From Cymbidium sinense (lineage: Eukaryota > Streptophyta > Magnoliopsida > Asparagales > Orchidaceae): 64,000 nucleotides of DNA. The stretch lies in assembly GCA_021442155.1 (NCBI GenBank), contig CM038225.1, positions 78,814,925 through 78,878,924 on the forward strand, read 5' to 3'. A model generated the notes under the pieces. The model worked only from the letters and a program-made list of their open reading frames with translations, did no database searches and was not told the origin of the DNA. Position 1 is the stretch's first letter, and the number at the start of each line of letters is the position of its first letter. This document shows, one piece after another, positions 11,116-26,148 of this stretch. The translations under genes and the position numbers were made by a program.

Positions 11116-12690
11116 CCGATAACACTTATCATTTTATAATTGTAATTAATGTTTCATTATGCTAGGATGTATAAGGGTACAGCTCGGGTACCCACATTTC
11201 TTTTGGGTTCTACTGATACATCGATCGACCTCTTATTCTTTTGTGATAGCTTTATAGAATTTTTGATGTTCTATTTAGCTTGTGCATTAAAAATAGCATA
11301 TATTTTCATAGTTTCTTTATGATTGGTGATTACTGTGTGGCTTGGATGCGATTAGGCTCTTTGGATGAAAAATAAATTTTCTATCCCACTAACAACTCAT
11401 AACTAAAATTTTAAAATAATTCATGACCTCGCATAAAAAAGCCTAGGCATTAAATCAAGATAATAAAATATTTAGCAACCCCTTAGCTAGATGATTGTAT
11501 GTTGAACATCATGCATAACTATCTTATTTCACACTTACTGAGAGAGGGCTTCCATTTTTGCTAGATAAAATGGGCTTAACCTTTAAGAGCCTATGATGAA
11601 GAACACCTCTTTCACTCTTGATTTAGCCCATAATTAATTTCTCACGCATTTAGGCATACAAAATCCCATAGCCTGTGTCGAAATGAAGAGTCCCAAATTA
11701 AATAAAATGTGATAAAAATTTGTATTAGATTAAGTCATTATTCATACCCATCATGCTCTAGTCTCTTAGGGAGTGGGTTTAAGTACTTAGTTTCTTTTTT
11801 AAATAAATAATAGCCTAACCATTTTGCATATGACTTGACCACATAGTTTTAAAGCGTAAGAAGAGTTAGCTGGCTGCCACTCCTAGCGGTTATAAGTTCA
11901 ACAGTCGGGTGGTTTACCCTCTCTTATGGAGGTAAATCATATACCACTTTCACCTTAGAATTAGGTCATGCTTTGGCACTCGTCAAAGCTCCCTAAATTT
12001 AGGATCTGAGATTATTATTTCTCTTTTCGGGCTACGAGGATATATCCTCACCTCTTAGGCATTTTCACAATCTTGTATTGTGGAATTATAAGTCTTATAT
12101 TTCTAATAAAAAATCAAATAAATAAATCTCCTCAATTTCAAATATATAAAGCCCAACCATAGGATAGATTGGAGTGCTCACTATGTTTCTTAGTATCATG
12201 AGAACTCCCTACTCATCTCCTTTGGTTTCGATAATAACTCTTCCCTTTTGATTTATCCCACTTGATTTTCTAAAAATATAACCAATTTATTGATAGTCCT
12301 ATCTTTGAATTCTTTGGAGACAATAATTGCCTACTTTAATCGAGAGTATTCTTAAGGGATTCACTTTTCTTAAGATGTAATTAACTATGGAGGCTTGCCT
12401 TCATAGAGAACTTAACAAATATGGTTTAAATAAACCTTGTTTTACTTTTCCATGTAAAGTAGGAGAAAAATCTCTAGTATATTCGAAGACCCATCATGCC
12501 TTAGGAGTCCTTATTAGGTGATTAGGTTCATCGTAGGGTAGTGATTTCTATCTGTCGAGATAGTGTGCTCTTCCTTGATGTCATACCTGATCACCTCAAT
12601 AAGTACATCCTCAGATCTGCGTGGTATCCCCTCGCATATACACACACAAATATACCCAAAAAATTAACACCACAGTGATAGGTGCCTTTT

Positions 12691-15540
12691 TGAATTCAGA
12701 TGGGAAGCCACCTTCCCTAAATATGGTGTAATGTCCTCCATATGAACATCAACAATGTACTCCTAGTTTTCTCTAGTTATGATATGATGGCACAAATTAT
12801 GGACATAATAGTGCCTTCTTGTCCACTAAACCTCATATAATATACATTCATAACTCCATTCTTATGCACTTACTTTAATGCAAATTCTCTCCCTACAAGA
12901 ACTTTCTAACAATATCCATGATTCAATTTAGTTATTAGCTTTCTTATTACAAGAAGCTCCTAATCTATGAAGTCAAACTAATCCAACATCACTCTTTGAT
13001 TCTTTGCAAAACTTCTTATACCTCATAGTAGAGGAGCTCTTGAATGAGCTACCTCCATTGTGTGATTTGAATACATCATTGATTTCATTACAGTTTCATA
13101 ATTGCCAACCTTACTTACCAATAAGTGAACCAAAAAGATCACACAACATCGGCCCACCAAGTTGATAGCCATAGAAAGATTTTACATATTAAAACCTTTT
13201 CCATTTGACCATCCCCTCACCTTGTCTAAAAAAATAAATAGCAGTTGGAGTAAGTATATTGATAAGATCATCATTGACATAGATTTCAAATCTCTCAATT
13301 GGATGATAGGCTCGATATTATTATCAGTTTATACTTTTCAAAAATTAACTATTGTGGGTACTAGAGATGAGTGAAAAATTGCTTTCACTATCCATGATGG
13401 TCATTATGAATAGATGGTAATACCCTTCATAATTTCAAGTGCTCTTAGAAATTTCATATGTGTCATGAGTCATTAACCGAAGACTATAACTCATCATCGA
13501 TGAGTTTTCAATAGTCTACCTCAATGATATCCGTATTTTTAGTGATATTGAAACCAACCACCTTTAAAATCTATGATTAGTTTGAGCACTCTTGCACCCA
13601 TGTGAGTCATTAACCAACAACTATAACCCTTCCTCCTAACAGTGCTCACCTTCTTTTGCTTTACTATCATATCAAAGAGGGTATTCACTGATCTCACTAA
13701 AGTTCAAGTTGTTATTGATTGGTCATCACCTCAATATTTTTTTGACATAGTTTTCAAGGCTTCTCCACTTGTTTAATTGATGGTTCATTAAAGGGCTCAA
13801 TATCATTATGACTTTATCTATGATAGACCTTCTGAAGAAATAATCATATCACCAGCCATCAATAATCAATCAAGCCTTTCAATAGAATTACATACTTTGC
13901 CTTCTAAAATTCAATTAAATATTTGAGGTTGTATACAATTTCTCAAGTAATAACAATGACAATATTCTTTCTAAAGCGGCCATCATGTGGATTTTAATAG
14001 TAAAATAAATAAATGATATTAAGCAATGTTACTCAACTTATGCCAAAAAATTCTTGCCATCATTCAAGCCTTTTGTCATCGGTAACATTGACTATAATCC
14101 CATGAATTCATCCCCCACTCAAATCAAGAGACATAAAACAAAGTCTTAGAAAATGCTTACATTCAACATGCTAAATGGGTAGCATTTCTTTAGGAATATC
14201 CCTTCATCCAAAGCAATCATCCTAACATTGGCAATGAATTATGGACATGCTTAACTGAATTCCTCACTCTAGCTGCTACAACAATTTCACTACTTTATTT
14301 TGATAAGTTTAAAACTAACTATCCTTCCCCATTAGACTTACCACTAAATCTTTCACAGTTTGTCATATGTTAATTACCTCTTAGCCTTTTGATTATCACC
14401 TCCATGATGGTTATCTCTTTATACATTCCATGCACATCTTTACACAATTGTCTGGTTTAGAAACTACATGCTAGTAAATTTGCCATCTAAGTCACAATAA
14501 GATCATTGGCCTTGTTAACACATGTTTTTCTTAGTTATCAATCAAGCAAAATATAATTTATATCATTTTTAAAAGTATCCAAGATTTCTTCTAGATGCTC
14601 TATTAGTTCCTTATAGTTATACAATTGAGACTAAAATGTTAAAAATGATATAAAAAGTCTCAAAATAGAGAGAAAACCCTACCTAAAGCCTAAACATGTG
14701 CTGGTACTGGTGTAGGCATTTTAGGTTGGCCACTTAGCCACATGTTGGTGTCATCAGATGTTCATGCTCTTGTATGTAAAGAGGCATGCATAACAAATTT
14801 TGTTTCAATTTTATTTTTACTTTTTAAAAGAAACATACTTCTTAGCTCCAATAAATTTGAAATAATTTCAAAAAAAATTATAAATGATTTATCTTTCTCA
14901 TCATTTAAATCTAATAAAATCTATCATAGTGCAAGGTGCAATCAAATTTTTTTTCTAAACTCTAATTTTAAAGAAAAAATTATATTGCATTAGGTGTAAT
15001 TGAGAGCATTGATGGTGGTCTACAATCTCTATGATGAGGTTGTGCTCTTCATTTAAAAATAAAAACTATTATTCTTTAAAAGTAGTATTGGTTATTTGTA
15101 TTTAGAAATATTAGATTTGATATTTTAAATTTTATTGCAAAGTTCTTAGTTTTATCTAAAATAAGAATAATCATTTTTATTTAAATATAATAGATTTCAG
15201 AAGAGACATTTGAGGCTCAGAATCCATGCATTAAAGCACTAATCTTTCGCTAAATATAGTATTAATTACCATTTATTTTATGTAGAAGCACACAAGACTG
15301 GATGAACTTGTCTTTGAGAAGTTATGAATTATACTTTTGAGTGATTGAATTAAGTTAATTTGGGATATTCATGATATTATTGATTTTGTCTTGTTAAGAC
15401 AATCATTTTGACTATAAATATATAATATAATAGATATAAACTGTGAAAGTTGACTTGTATGACTAAAATATAAGTTTTATACATAAGAGTTATTATTAAT
15501 AGATGAAAAGTTAATTGATTGGTCATTTTATTAATTGGAT
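12691..15540. other. No gene seen; AT-rich, heavily stopped intergenic DNA
   Basis: I see no domain, RNA gene or clear mobile element here. A phrase like GAGTCATTAACC plus ACTATAACYCNTCMTC occurs twice, near 13468 and 13603. This suggests old duplicated repeat DNA. Open frames at 13162-13374 and 14742-14993 have AT-rich composition and no recognisable motif. Confidence 0.5.
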
Positions 15541-15559
15541 GAGAGATCAATGACTCAAA

Positions 15560-15830
15560 AGGTGCACACCAACCTTGCCAATAGAGATGGCAACTAGCTA
15601 TGGTGGCATATTAGGTGGTGAAGATGATGGCAATATATAGAGTTAACATTGGTGGCAATGATAGGCATCAACCTTGGTAGTAATGGATAATATTGACTTT
15701 TATAGAGATGGTGGACTTTAGTCTTGATAACGATGACATGGATTAAGCTTGTTAGTGAAGACATGCAACAACTTTAATGAAAATAATAAACATTAAGGTT
15801 ATTAATGAGATGATATTTTTAAAATAGATA
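15560..15830 (+). repeat. Degenerate minisatellite (GATGGTGG/CCTTGGTAGTAATGG type)
   Basis: The phrases GATGGTGGACTTTAGTC, GGCAATGATAGGCATCAACC and GATAACGATGACATGG recur at roughly 30-40 base spacing. A related run in the same direction is at about 17370-17525 (GAAAATGACATGCATTAGCC, TTAGTGATGATCACATG). The two runs flank the palindrome. Confidence 0.45.
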
Positions 15831-15965
15831 TCCACCATTTTGAAATTAACAAATTAAATATTAAAATTTTCAAAAAATAAAATAGCTATATATAGTCACT
15901 CGTTAAACAGACGACTTGTTGCTTACGTGGCAGTTTAGTCACCCGTTTAGTAGTCGACTTCTGAT
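15830..15965 (+). repeat. Extra partial copy of the palindrome arm
   Basis: AAAATAGATATCC, TATATAGTCAC and CGACTTGTTGCTTACGTGGC here match, in inverted orientation, the outer right arm near 17240-17365. They also resemble the left arm near 16866. The stretch between 15965 and 16830 separates this copy from the main palindrome and shows no gene. Confidence 0.4.
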
Positions 15966-16865
15966 TAGTAATTTTTTTGTTGAAATAGAGATGCATAAAT
16001 GTTAGTGTGTATGTTTGCATGTGTTGGGAGGAAGTGAAGATCCATTAAAAGAGGATGCTTACAAGAAAATAAAGAGTAGAAGCAAGTTAAAATTATAGGA
16101 TCACATCCTAGTTCTTTCTTTCCTTATTTTTGATTTATCTTGTATCAGCAAAACTTTTTATTTATCATTCTCTCTTTATCAATGAGTGTTTAAGTATGTA
16201 ATACCATAGATTTATGGAACATTGTATTGTTTATTATGTATAATGTATTGTGAAATTTAATGAAAATATTTTGTGCTTTGATTTCTTATGTTGTTTTGTT
16301 TTTTCCTCATGCTTAATTTAGTTGCAATTTGGCCAATTAAAAACTTAGAATCAAGTGTCATCTAGAGATATCATAAGAGTTGTAGAGGAACAATTGGAGA
16401 GAAATAAATATACTTTGTAAGTATACATAAGTATATGATATTTGAGAGATTTTCAATCCTATAGGGAGATGATAATAATACAATCATTTAGTTTAATTAG
16501 CATAATGATATATCTAATTAAATTAAAATGATTAAGTTTTTTTATTTAGGCATAGACAAAAAGATAATATTGCTCTTAATTGATAACTATCTATAATAAC
16601 TTCATAATTACAAAATTCATAGAAACAATCAAGGAATCATAAATTTATAGCATACTTTCTAAAATTAAGTAAAAAAAACTTAGAAAAAATAGATTATATA
16701 ATTTTTAGTAAATTTAACCTTTTTGATTTTTCACTAAATTTGATAAAAATGAAGGTTAATAATAGATTAATATTTAGTAAGATTTTCAAATAGGTTATCA
16801 TAGGAATGATACTCTTCTCATTAATATATTACTTAAATGGTGCATGCATTTGCATACACTATTTT

Positions 16866-17300
16866 AGCTAGTCAACTTATTGCTTATTTGATAGCTTATG
16901 CTAGTCACCTGGGTGGATGACTTGTTTTATCTTAAATTCTAAAATGAGAATAAATTTTAGATTTATACTATATGTTTGAAAATTGATATTTATTAAATTA
17001 ATAACAAATTATTTAAAATGAACTAAGACATTTATATAAATGCATATAATATTATTAAATTATCAATAATTATTGATAATTTAATAATACTATGTGCATT
17101 TATATAAATGTCTTAATTTATTTTGAATAATTTGTTATTAATTTAATAAATAAAAATATCAATCTTTGCAAACATATAGTATGATCCCAAAGTACTAAAA
17201 ATTATTATGAGTTTAGAATTTAAGAAAAATTAAAACAAGTTCCCCACTCTTTTATCGGGCAACTACCATAATTGCCATGTTAGTAGCAAGTCGCCCATTG
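16866..17300. repeat. Large inverted repeat (foldback), centre 17069/17070
   Basis: The central 38 bases (17051-17088) are a perfect palindrome. The arms extend about 200 bases on each side with small differences. On the left, ACTATATGTTTG, TTAAATTCTAAA and CTAGTCAACTTATTGC occur in order outward. On the right, the reverse complements of CATATAGT, TTTAGAATTTAA and GCAAGTCGCCCATTGGC occur in the mirrored order. Single-stranded, it could fold into a very long hairpin. This fits a foldback or MITE-type element; no transposase is visible. Confidence 0.7.
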
Positions 17301-17529
17301 GCAACTATATCAATTTTATTATTATTTTTTTATTTCAAAATAGAGGATATCTATTTTGAAAATTTTGTTGATTAGAGATGGTGGTTGTCAATAGCAATGA
17401 GTGATATTTGTATTGATGAAAATGACATGCATTAGCCTTTTTAGCGATATTAGATGTTAGCCTTAGTGATGATCACATGAGTTGTGACCTTGTTAATGAC
17501 AATATATGTTTACCTTGGCAAACAAAGTT

Positions 17530-18587
17530 TTATAAATTTTTGAGCTTTTTAGTACTTTCTTATAATTTGGGTCTCATTCTCAACCCCCTTCAATGTGTAG
17601 AAGCATAATATATTTATAGATTTCTAAATACGATATTATAATCAATTTAAACAAAACTAACATACACTATTGGGTGGTTGGAGTTGACCGGCCCCACCCC
17701 CCATAATTTTATTATAATTTTTTAATATCTTAGGGTTGTATTGAAATTAAAACTCATTGATATATGATCAATGCACTTTCCTTGTCAAGACATTTGTTTT
17801 AAGTATATGCACACAAGTTTCGAATGATATTGCCCCTCTAAATAGCTTTGAGAAGTTATGAATTCTACTTTTGATCTCTTGATTTAAGTATATTTGGACT
17901 TGAATCAAGATGGCCACGATATTGTTGGTTTTGTCTCATTGAGGCAATCATTTCAAGCATAAATTTGTTAAAACTAAAATTAGGATGTTCTCAAAGTCAA
18001 TTCTTAAATTTTCTAATTTGAATACTTATATTTTGAGATTTGAAAATGTTGTCACTATCAATGCTAGATAAATTCAAGTGATATTTATCATCGAGTTTCT
18101 TAATATCTTTTATATCTATCTATGTTAAGATAATTAATCCATATTTAATTGGTTTTTATTTAAATTGTTAATGTACTTAATGTGTCTACATCTATTAAAC
18201 TTGTTAATTTACTAATGCGAAGGAGCAAGAATAGAGTTTATTTTTATAGTTAATGCACACTTAATCGGGAAGACTGAAAGAAAATATAGCTTTTAAATTA
18301 ATTAGATAAATTATAAACTATTATTTTATTTTTATCAGTTATAATAAATATTATACTGACATAGAAATCACAAATCTAATGAAGGCCTAGATGTGAGTAA
18401 AAGTTTTTGATATGTATAATAAACAAATCGATTTTGAATCACATTTGTTGGATCAAATTTAAATCAAATTTAAACTCAATCAGTTGATCTTAATTGATGC
18501 TTTATAAATTTTAACTAGAAAGTGAATTTACAGTGGCTAACCATACCTTTGCTGCTAATTTAAATCAGATTTTGATATTTATTATAT
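17530..18587. other. No gene seen between foldback and copia element
   Basis: AT-rich sequence with stops in all frames. I see no motif, repeat array or RNA gene. Confidence 0.5.
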
Positions 18588-19001
18588 TGGAAATATATGA
18601 AGATAAAATAAATTTATTGTGCCCGGATCTCATGTTAAATCATTGAGAAGATTTAATTGAAGCGGATTTAGAATTCATAATATAATTTTGGCATTTCTTG
18701 AGAAAAGATTCTTTTCACTTAAGATGGGATGTCAGAAAAAATAACAGCCAACCTCTTTAGAATGGGGACCATGACCTTATTTATACTTGAGTGCATTTCA
18801 TTTTATTTCAACCCGTCATAAAAATAAAATAAAATGTCTATTCTCTACACATGATGATTCCATACAAAATTAATAAGATACCTCAAAAGTCTAAAAAATT
18901 ATTAATCTTTATTTGATCACAAAATTAATAGATTTAAAAATAAGATAACACCTAATGTATAACTAAATTCATATGTGTGTCCACTTTCAAAATTCTCAAC
19001 A
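18588..19001 (-). repeat. Copia 3' LTR
   Basis: On the minus strand it opens with TGTTGAGAATTTTGAAAGTG and ends in ATATTTCCA. It aligns by eye along its whole length with 24953-25364, including TCATTTTATTTCA and AATCTTTATTTGATCAC. Many substitutions separate the two. Confidence 0.85.
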
Positions 19002-19015
19002 ATCTCTCACTTGAG
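19002..19015 (-). other. Copia polypurine tract
   Basis: The minus strand reads CTCAAGTGAGAGAT immediately before the TGTTGA start of the 3' LTR. This is the familiar copia pattern AAGTGGGAGATTGTTG with small changes. It primes plus-strand DNA synthesis. Confidence 0.8.
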
Positions 19016-19410
19016 CCACATATATTGCTTGATAATTATACATTATTGAATACTTTAAGAGCTCAATACTTGTTATCTTCAAAGAGGAATATCTTTAGAT
19101 AATCTAGTCCATTAATAATATTGATATAGAATTAAAGTGATCTTTGTTATAATTTTTCTATAACAAGACTCATCAATGATCACTAAATCAATATGATTAG
19201 ATCAAGTATGGATGTATAAAAAATTTCATATAATGTGATCATATATCATGCATATTTCCAACTGATCCTATATTATAACTCAAAAGAGTTATAAATATAA
19301 TTTCATTTATTTATACTAAACTTCAATTGAAACTATATAACTTTATTTTAGAGTTTTCAACTATAAGATAATAATAATACTTTATTCCAATCAAAAAAAT
19401 ATATTTACAA

Positions 19411-20470
19411 TCATTGAATATCATAAGTAAACTCCCACTGTGATAACATATCATTAAAGTAAACCACTCCCATACGAGACACATGCTCATGAAATATTTT
19501 AGGTGGTAAATCATTTGTAAGTGGATTCGCAATCATAAAGTTTGTACTAATATGTTCAATAGATACTTGAGAACTCTGACTTCTTTCTCTTACAACAAGA
19601 AATTGTATGTCAATATGCTTTGATTTTGATAAACTCCTATTATTCTTTGAATACAACTCAATGGCTCTATTTTCACAATTTATTTTTAATGGTCTCTTTA
19701 TTCCATCAAAAATATTTAGCCCAATAATAAAATTTTGCAGCTATTTTCTTTGATTTGGTACCTCATAATAAGTTATAAATTCTACTTCTATAGTGGAAGA
19801 AGCAATGAGTGATTGTTTAGCACTCTTCCAAGATACAGCTCCTCCAACTAATAAGAAAATATAATATAAAGTGGATCTTCTACTATCAGTCAACCAACAA
19901 AATGAATCGAGTACCCACCATCTCCATATAATCGATTTTTGATATGTGAACATAAAGTCTTTTCTTTTGAGATACCACATAACTCATTTTACTACTTTCC
20001 AATGATCCATTCCCAAGTTACATAATATCTGCTAAGCATTCCAACAATGTACATAATATCCGGACGCCTATAAACTTGAGCATACATAAGACTCCCTACT
20101 GTAGATGCATAAGGGATTTTTTCCATCTCTTTCTTTTCCAGTTCATTTCTTGGACATTGAAGAAAATTGAATTTATCACCTTTAGCAATGGGTGTATCTC
20201 CTAGTGCATAATTTTTCATGCCAAATCTATTAAGCACTTTATCGATATATGTCATTTGTGATAAACCAAGTATACCATGAGAATGATTTCGATGAATTGT
20301 ATACTCAACACAAGAGATACATTCCCAAGATCTTTCATTTCAAATTTATCTGAAAGAAATTTCTCGGTTTCATACAAAAGGCCTATATCGCTGCTTGTTA
20401 GTAGAATATCATCAACATATAGCACTAGGATGATGAATTTACTCCCATTAATTTTGTGATAAATGCATTA
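19411..20470 (-). pseudogene. Copia reverse transcriptase C-terminal half and RNase H
   Basis: Reading on the minus strand, the RT box LYVDDILLTSSD is at about 20390-20425, with YVDD itself at 20408-20419. It continues as SDKFEMKDLG, DKVLNRFGMKNYALGDTPIA and the family motif PYASTVGSLMYAQVYRRPDI. RNase H follows, with WVLDSFCWLTDSRRST, SWKSAKQSLIASSTIEVEF and SKHIDIQF. These reverse-transcribe the element RNA and remove it. The parts lie in separate open pieces (19992-20255, 19741-19980, 19411-19656) split by stops and frame changes. The family pattern is DADWAG, but an Asp-to-other change and frame breaks are seen here. Confidence 0.85.
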
Positions 20471-21606
20471 ATCAATAGTATTTTCTTTAAAACTAATAGA
20501 TATAATCACTTGATCAAATTTCTTATACCATTGATGGGAAGCTTGTTTTAAACCATAGATGGATTTATTTAATTTGCATACTAAGTGTTTTAAATCAGAA
20601 GATTGAAAATTTTCTAGTTATAACATATATATAGTTTCTTCAATGTCACCATTGAGAAATAGAATATTTACATCTATTTGATGTAACTCTAAATCATAAT
20701 GAGCCACTAGTGCTATAATGATTCTAAAAGAGTCTTTTGAAGAAACTGGAGAGAAAGTCTCTTTATCAATCATTCTTTTGAGTGAAACTTTAGCGACTAG
20801 GCGTTTTATATATTTTCGACATTGCCTTTGAATCTCATTTGATTTTAAAATCTATTTATAACCAATGAGTTTTTTTAGGAAATTGACAAGATCCCAAACA
20901 ACATTATCTTTCATCATTGATTTCATCTCATCCTCAATAACTTATATCCATTTATGGGAGTTGACACTTTGTTTAACATGACTGAAAGAGATTTGATCAC
21001 TTTCCAATCTAATATCAAACTCATGTTATTGGAGATACACAACATACTCATTTGAAATTACTCCATAGTGGATTTTCTTAATGACACTTCAATTTGAGGT
21101 TATTGTGATTCCTCAATATGAGTAGGAGTTAACTCAAGAATATTTTGATTTTATGTATTTACAACTTGAATAAGTAAAATTATATGATCATTTTCTATAT
21201 TGTTATTGTATAGCATATTGCTCTTCAAATATTTTTTTTTAAGTTTATTACTCCCATCATATTCAATATCCTCAATAAAATTTATCCATCTCGAAAAATG
21301 ATTTATTTGAAGAGTCATAAACTTAAAACTCTTAATTTCTAAGTATCCAAAATAAATAATAGTTCTTGAGTCCAACTTTTTTTCATTAAGCTTATATGAC
21401 TTAGCTTTAGTTGGACATCCCTAGACATGAAAATGCCTAATACTAGGATTCTTTCCAATCCATATTTCATATGGGATTTTAACTACTACTTTACTTAGAA
21501 CTCTATTAAGGATGTAAATTATAATCTTCAAGGCTTCTCCCCAAAGTGACTATGGTAAGGAAGAATGATTTATCATACTCTTAAGTATATATATAAGGGT
21601 CCAATT

Positions 21607-22180
21607 TCATCTCTCACCTACACTATTTTGACTTGGAGTCCCTGATATGGTGTATTGAGGAACGATGCCACATTTTGCTAAATATTTGACAAAAGGGTCT
21701 AGACGTTGTTCACCTGATCTATCATATCTATCATAGTATTCACCAAAATTGTCAAATTTGATAGTTTTTATTTTCTTTCCAAGTTGATTTTCAACTTCAG
21801 TCTTAAAAAATTTGAATACATCAAGTGACTCTGACTTCTCATAAATCAAGTATAAGTACCCATAACTAGAATAATCGTCTATGAAAGTAATGAAATATTA
21901 TTGTTCATTATAAGTACTTATAGGGAATGGACCATAAATATTTGTATGAATTAATTATGCTTCTATTAGCATCAAATTTCTTGATATTTTTTATTTTCCT
22001 TGATACATTATATAGAGTTTATCATTTAAAAAATCAAGAGAATCAAGAATTCCTTCTAACACAAGTCTTTCAATTCTTTATTTAGAAATATGTTATAAAT
22101 GTTTGTGTCATAGCATATATGAATTTTTATTCATTAATTTTCACTTTGTACCAAAATTTCTTGCATGCAAAATTTCATTA
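21607..22180 (-). pseudogene. Copia integrase
   Basis: The minus strand has the N-terminal finger region (RLVLEGILDSLDF near 22040-22075), then YEKSESLDVFKFFKTEVENQ and IKFDNFGEYY, where the second catalytic aspartate sits. CGIVPQYTISGTPSQNSVGER carries the catalytic glutamate of the ER pair. Compared with the common copia pattern SDRGGEYY and NGVAER there are several substitutions. Stops separate the N-terminal part from the core. Confidence 0.85.
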
Positions 22181-22596
22181 ATTTGTGAAGCATAAATATC
22201 TAATTTATATAGATTATCAATCAAAGAAGTAGTACCAATAATATTTGAATACAGAAAGAGCTAAATTTTTTATTTCCAAATGAACAAGAATAGCCAGATT
22301 TGTTCAAACAAGAAATAAAAATTAATTTTCGTCTAAATGACATAAAAAGTCTCATGTAAATTTAAAATACAACCAGATTCTTGATGTAATCTATATAAGC
22401 ATATTACTTGAACATAAGCTTTATCCATTTTACATGATGAATTTTCGATCGTAACATTCTTCTTAAACAATATTGCATACCAGTAGTAGCTTGTATCTAT
22501 CCACCAAGTGTGATTTGGTACTAAGAATAAATTAACTTTAGAACAAATAAAGTTAAGAAATTTATCATTTTTCATGAGCTAATTTGTATACTTGGA

Positions 22597-22638
22597 ACAA
22601 TTCTTCTTCACATGACCAGCCTTCTTGCAAAAGAAACA
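22597..22638 (-). pseudogene. Copia gag CCHC zinc knuckle
   Basis: The minus strand encodes CFFCKKAGHVKKNC, a perfect C-x2-C-x4-H-x4-C nucleic-acid binding knuckle. It lies upstream of integrase as expected. The rest of gag extends to roughly 23200 but is too decayed to delimit. Confidence 0.85.
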
Positions 22639-23199
22639 AGTAACAACCTTATCTTTTTTTTGTTGCACCTATGTTGTGAGGTCCTTCATTTCTTTTGCCT
22701 TTGCTCATTTTTCTTTTAGTAATAATGTCAGAGGAAGTATAAAGTGAGCACTTTCTATTTTATCATATTTCGCTTTTCTTCCTCTGCACACATGAGAAAA
22801 TAGCTCATTGTCTATTTTTCTTGAGTATTATAACTTATCTTAAAAAATTAAACATGAAGAGATTAAAACTAAGTGCACAAGAATATCATCAAACATCTTT
22901 AATTTTAGTTATCAATTTAGTAACAAAATTAGACATCTTCATAATATACCCCTTATATTTTCATTGCCTTTATTCGCATTGAACGAGTTTACTAAGAATA
23001 GTACTGACCTTTCGTAACCAACAAAACAAATGTATTTGCCTTAGAAACTTTTAGCACATTCTCTTCAAGCATTGCACCTTTATGGTTTGAAATAGAATGC
23101 TTCATGATCAAGACTCATGGTTATAACGCTCCACTTTTCAAAGTTAGCCTTCAATAGCGCTAAAGTGTGGACTATCCCATCGATAGTTAAGATTCATAC

Positions 23200-24952
<1,753 letters not shown>

Positions 24953-25364
24953 TGAAAATATACGAAGATAAAATAAATGATCGCGCCTGATCTCACGTCC
25001 AAATCATCGAAAAGATTTAATTGAAGCCGCATTAATCCATGTAAATACTAATATTAATTTTGACCTTCCTTCTAAAGCGATTCTGAGAGACTTTTCACTC
25101 AAGCGATGAAAAAAATAAGAATCAATCTTTTAGAATGAACGAATTTATTTATAATACATTTCATTTTATTTCAGTCCATCACAAAAATAAAATAAAATAT
25201 CAAGTCTCTACACATGATAATTTCATATAAAATTAATAAGAAATCTCAAAAGCTTAATAAATTATTAATCTTTATTTGATCACAAAATTAATAGGCTTAA
25301 AAATAAAATAGCACTATATGTATAATTAAACTAATATGTGAGTCCACATTCAAAATTCTCTACA
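24953..25364 (-). repeat. Copia 5' LTR
   Basis: On the minus strand it begins TGTAGAGAATTTTGAATGTG and ends ATATTTTCA. It pairs with 18588-19001. Confidence 0.85.
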
Positions 25365-26073
25365 TATTAAACTCATCCTTAAACCTAATATGCAAAATAC
25401 AAATTTAAAATTAAGAATTTAGACTTTATGTATGAGGTAGCTTATCTTTCTAAAGAATCCAAAGTAATGTTAGGTGCTGTCATTCATGCATTACAAAACG
25501 CCAAGATTCTTGACAAGGAACTAAGCATTCGATAATAGATGCTTGCGTGTAAATTAATCACGTGCCATCTTTTGAGTCTTTTCATCGAGAACTTTATTCA
25601 CATCAAGTCGTTAACATGGTGGTTACACACCACTAAATTCATAAATATTTATATATGTAAGATCTAAATTTTTTATATTTATCTAAATATATAAAAGAAA
25701 TTAACGATGTGTATAAAAATACCTCTAAATATTAGAAGAAGAAGAGGTGAAAAAAAAGCTGTGCCGTTTTGACAGACAATTATTGTTTGCTTGGCACTTA
25801 TATTTGGAAAAAGAACCGTGCTATTCCAATTCCGCCCGACGTTTTCAGCGAATTTCATCAGTTTGAAGGTTTTTTTTTTTTTGAAAAAAGAAACTCTATT
25901 TTCTATAAATTATAATATATAGGAGTGTAAGTGAGCTATTTGATGAGCAGAATTTGTTCCTTGTCGTGTCAAATAAATAAATTTTGTGTCGAATTATTTG
26001 AAATCTAATAAAAAAAGAGGATTCAATCTGCCAATCTTTTCAGATAACAAAATTTTAACAATAAGATACTTAT

Positions 26074-26148
<75 letters not shown>

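Larger units (their letters stand above)
4545..12690 (+). mobile_element. Family A LTR-like unit, copy A1 (about 8.1 kb)
   Basis: The left end is TGTTGACCTCACTTTTGG, starting at 4545. The same left end opens copy A2 at 56266, and the two run collinear for at least 7.7 kb in the same orientation. The right end is placed at about 12690, where similarity to inverted copy A3 (about 39700) fades. Inside, in order: an A+C-rich, TTGAC-dense block; a GC-richer block near 6890-7930; a long AT-rich block; a tandem duplication at 9555-9985; a small hairpin near 10380; and a purine-rich tract near 11030. It lies downstream of Tat pol in the same orientation, as a 3' LTR would. TTGGGCC just before the TG could be a weak polypurine tract. 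It codes for nothing I can support. An alternative is a LARD-like non-autonomous element. Confidence 0.6.
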
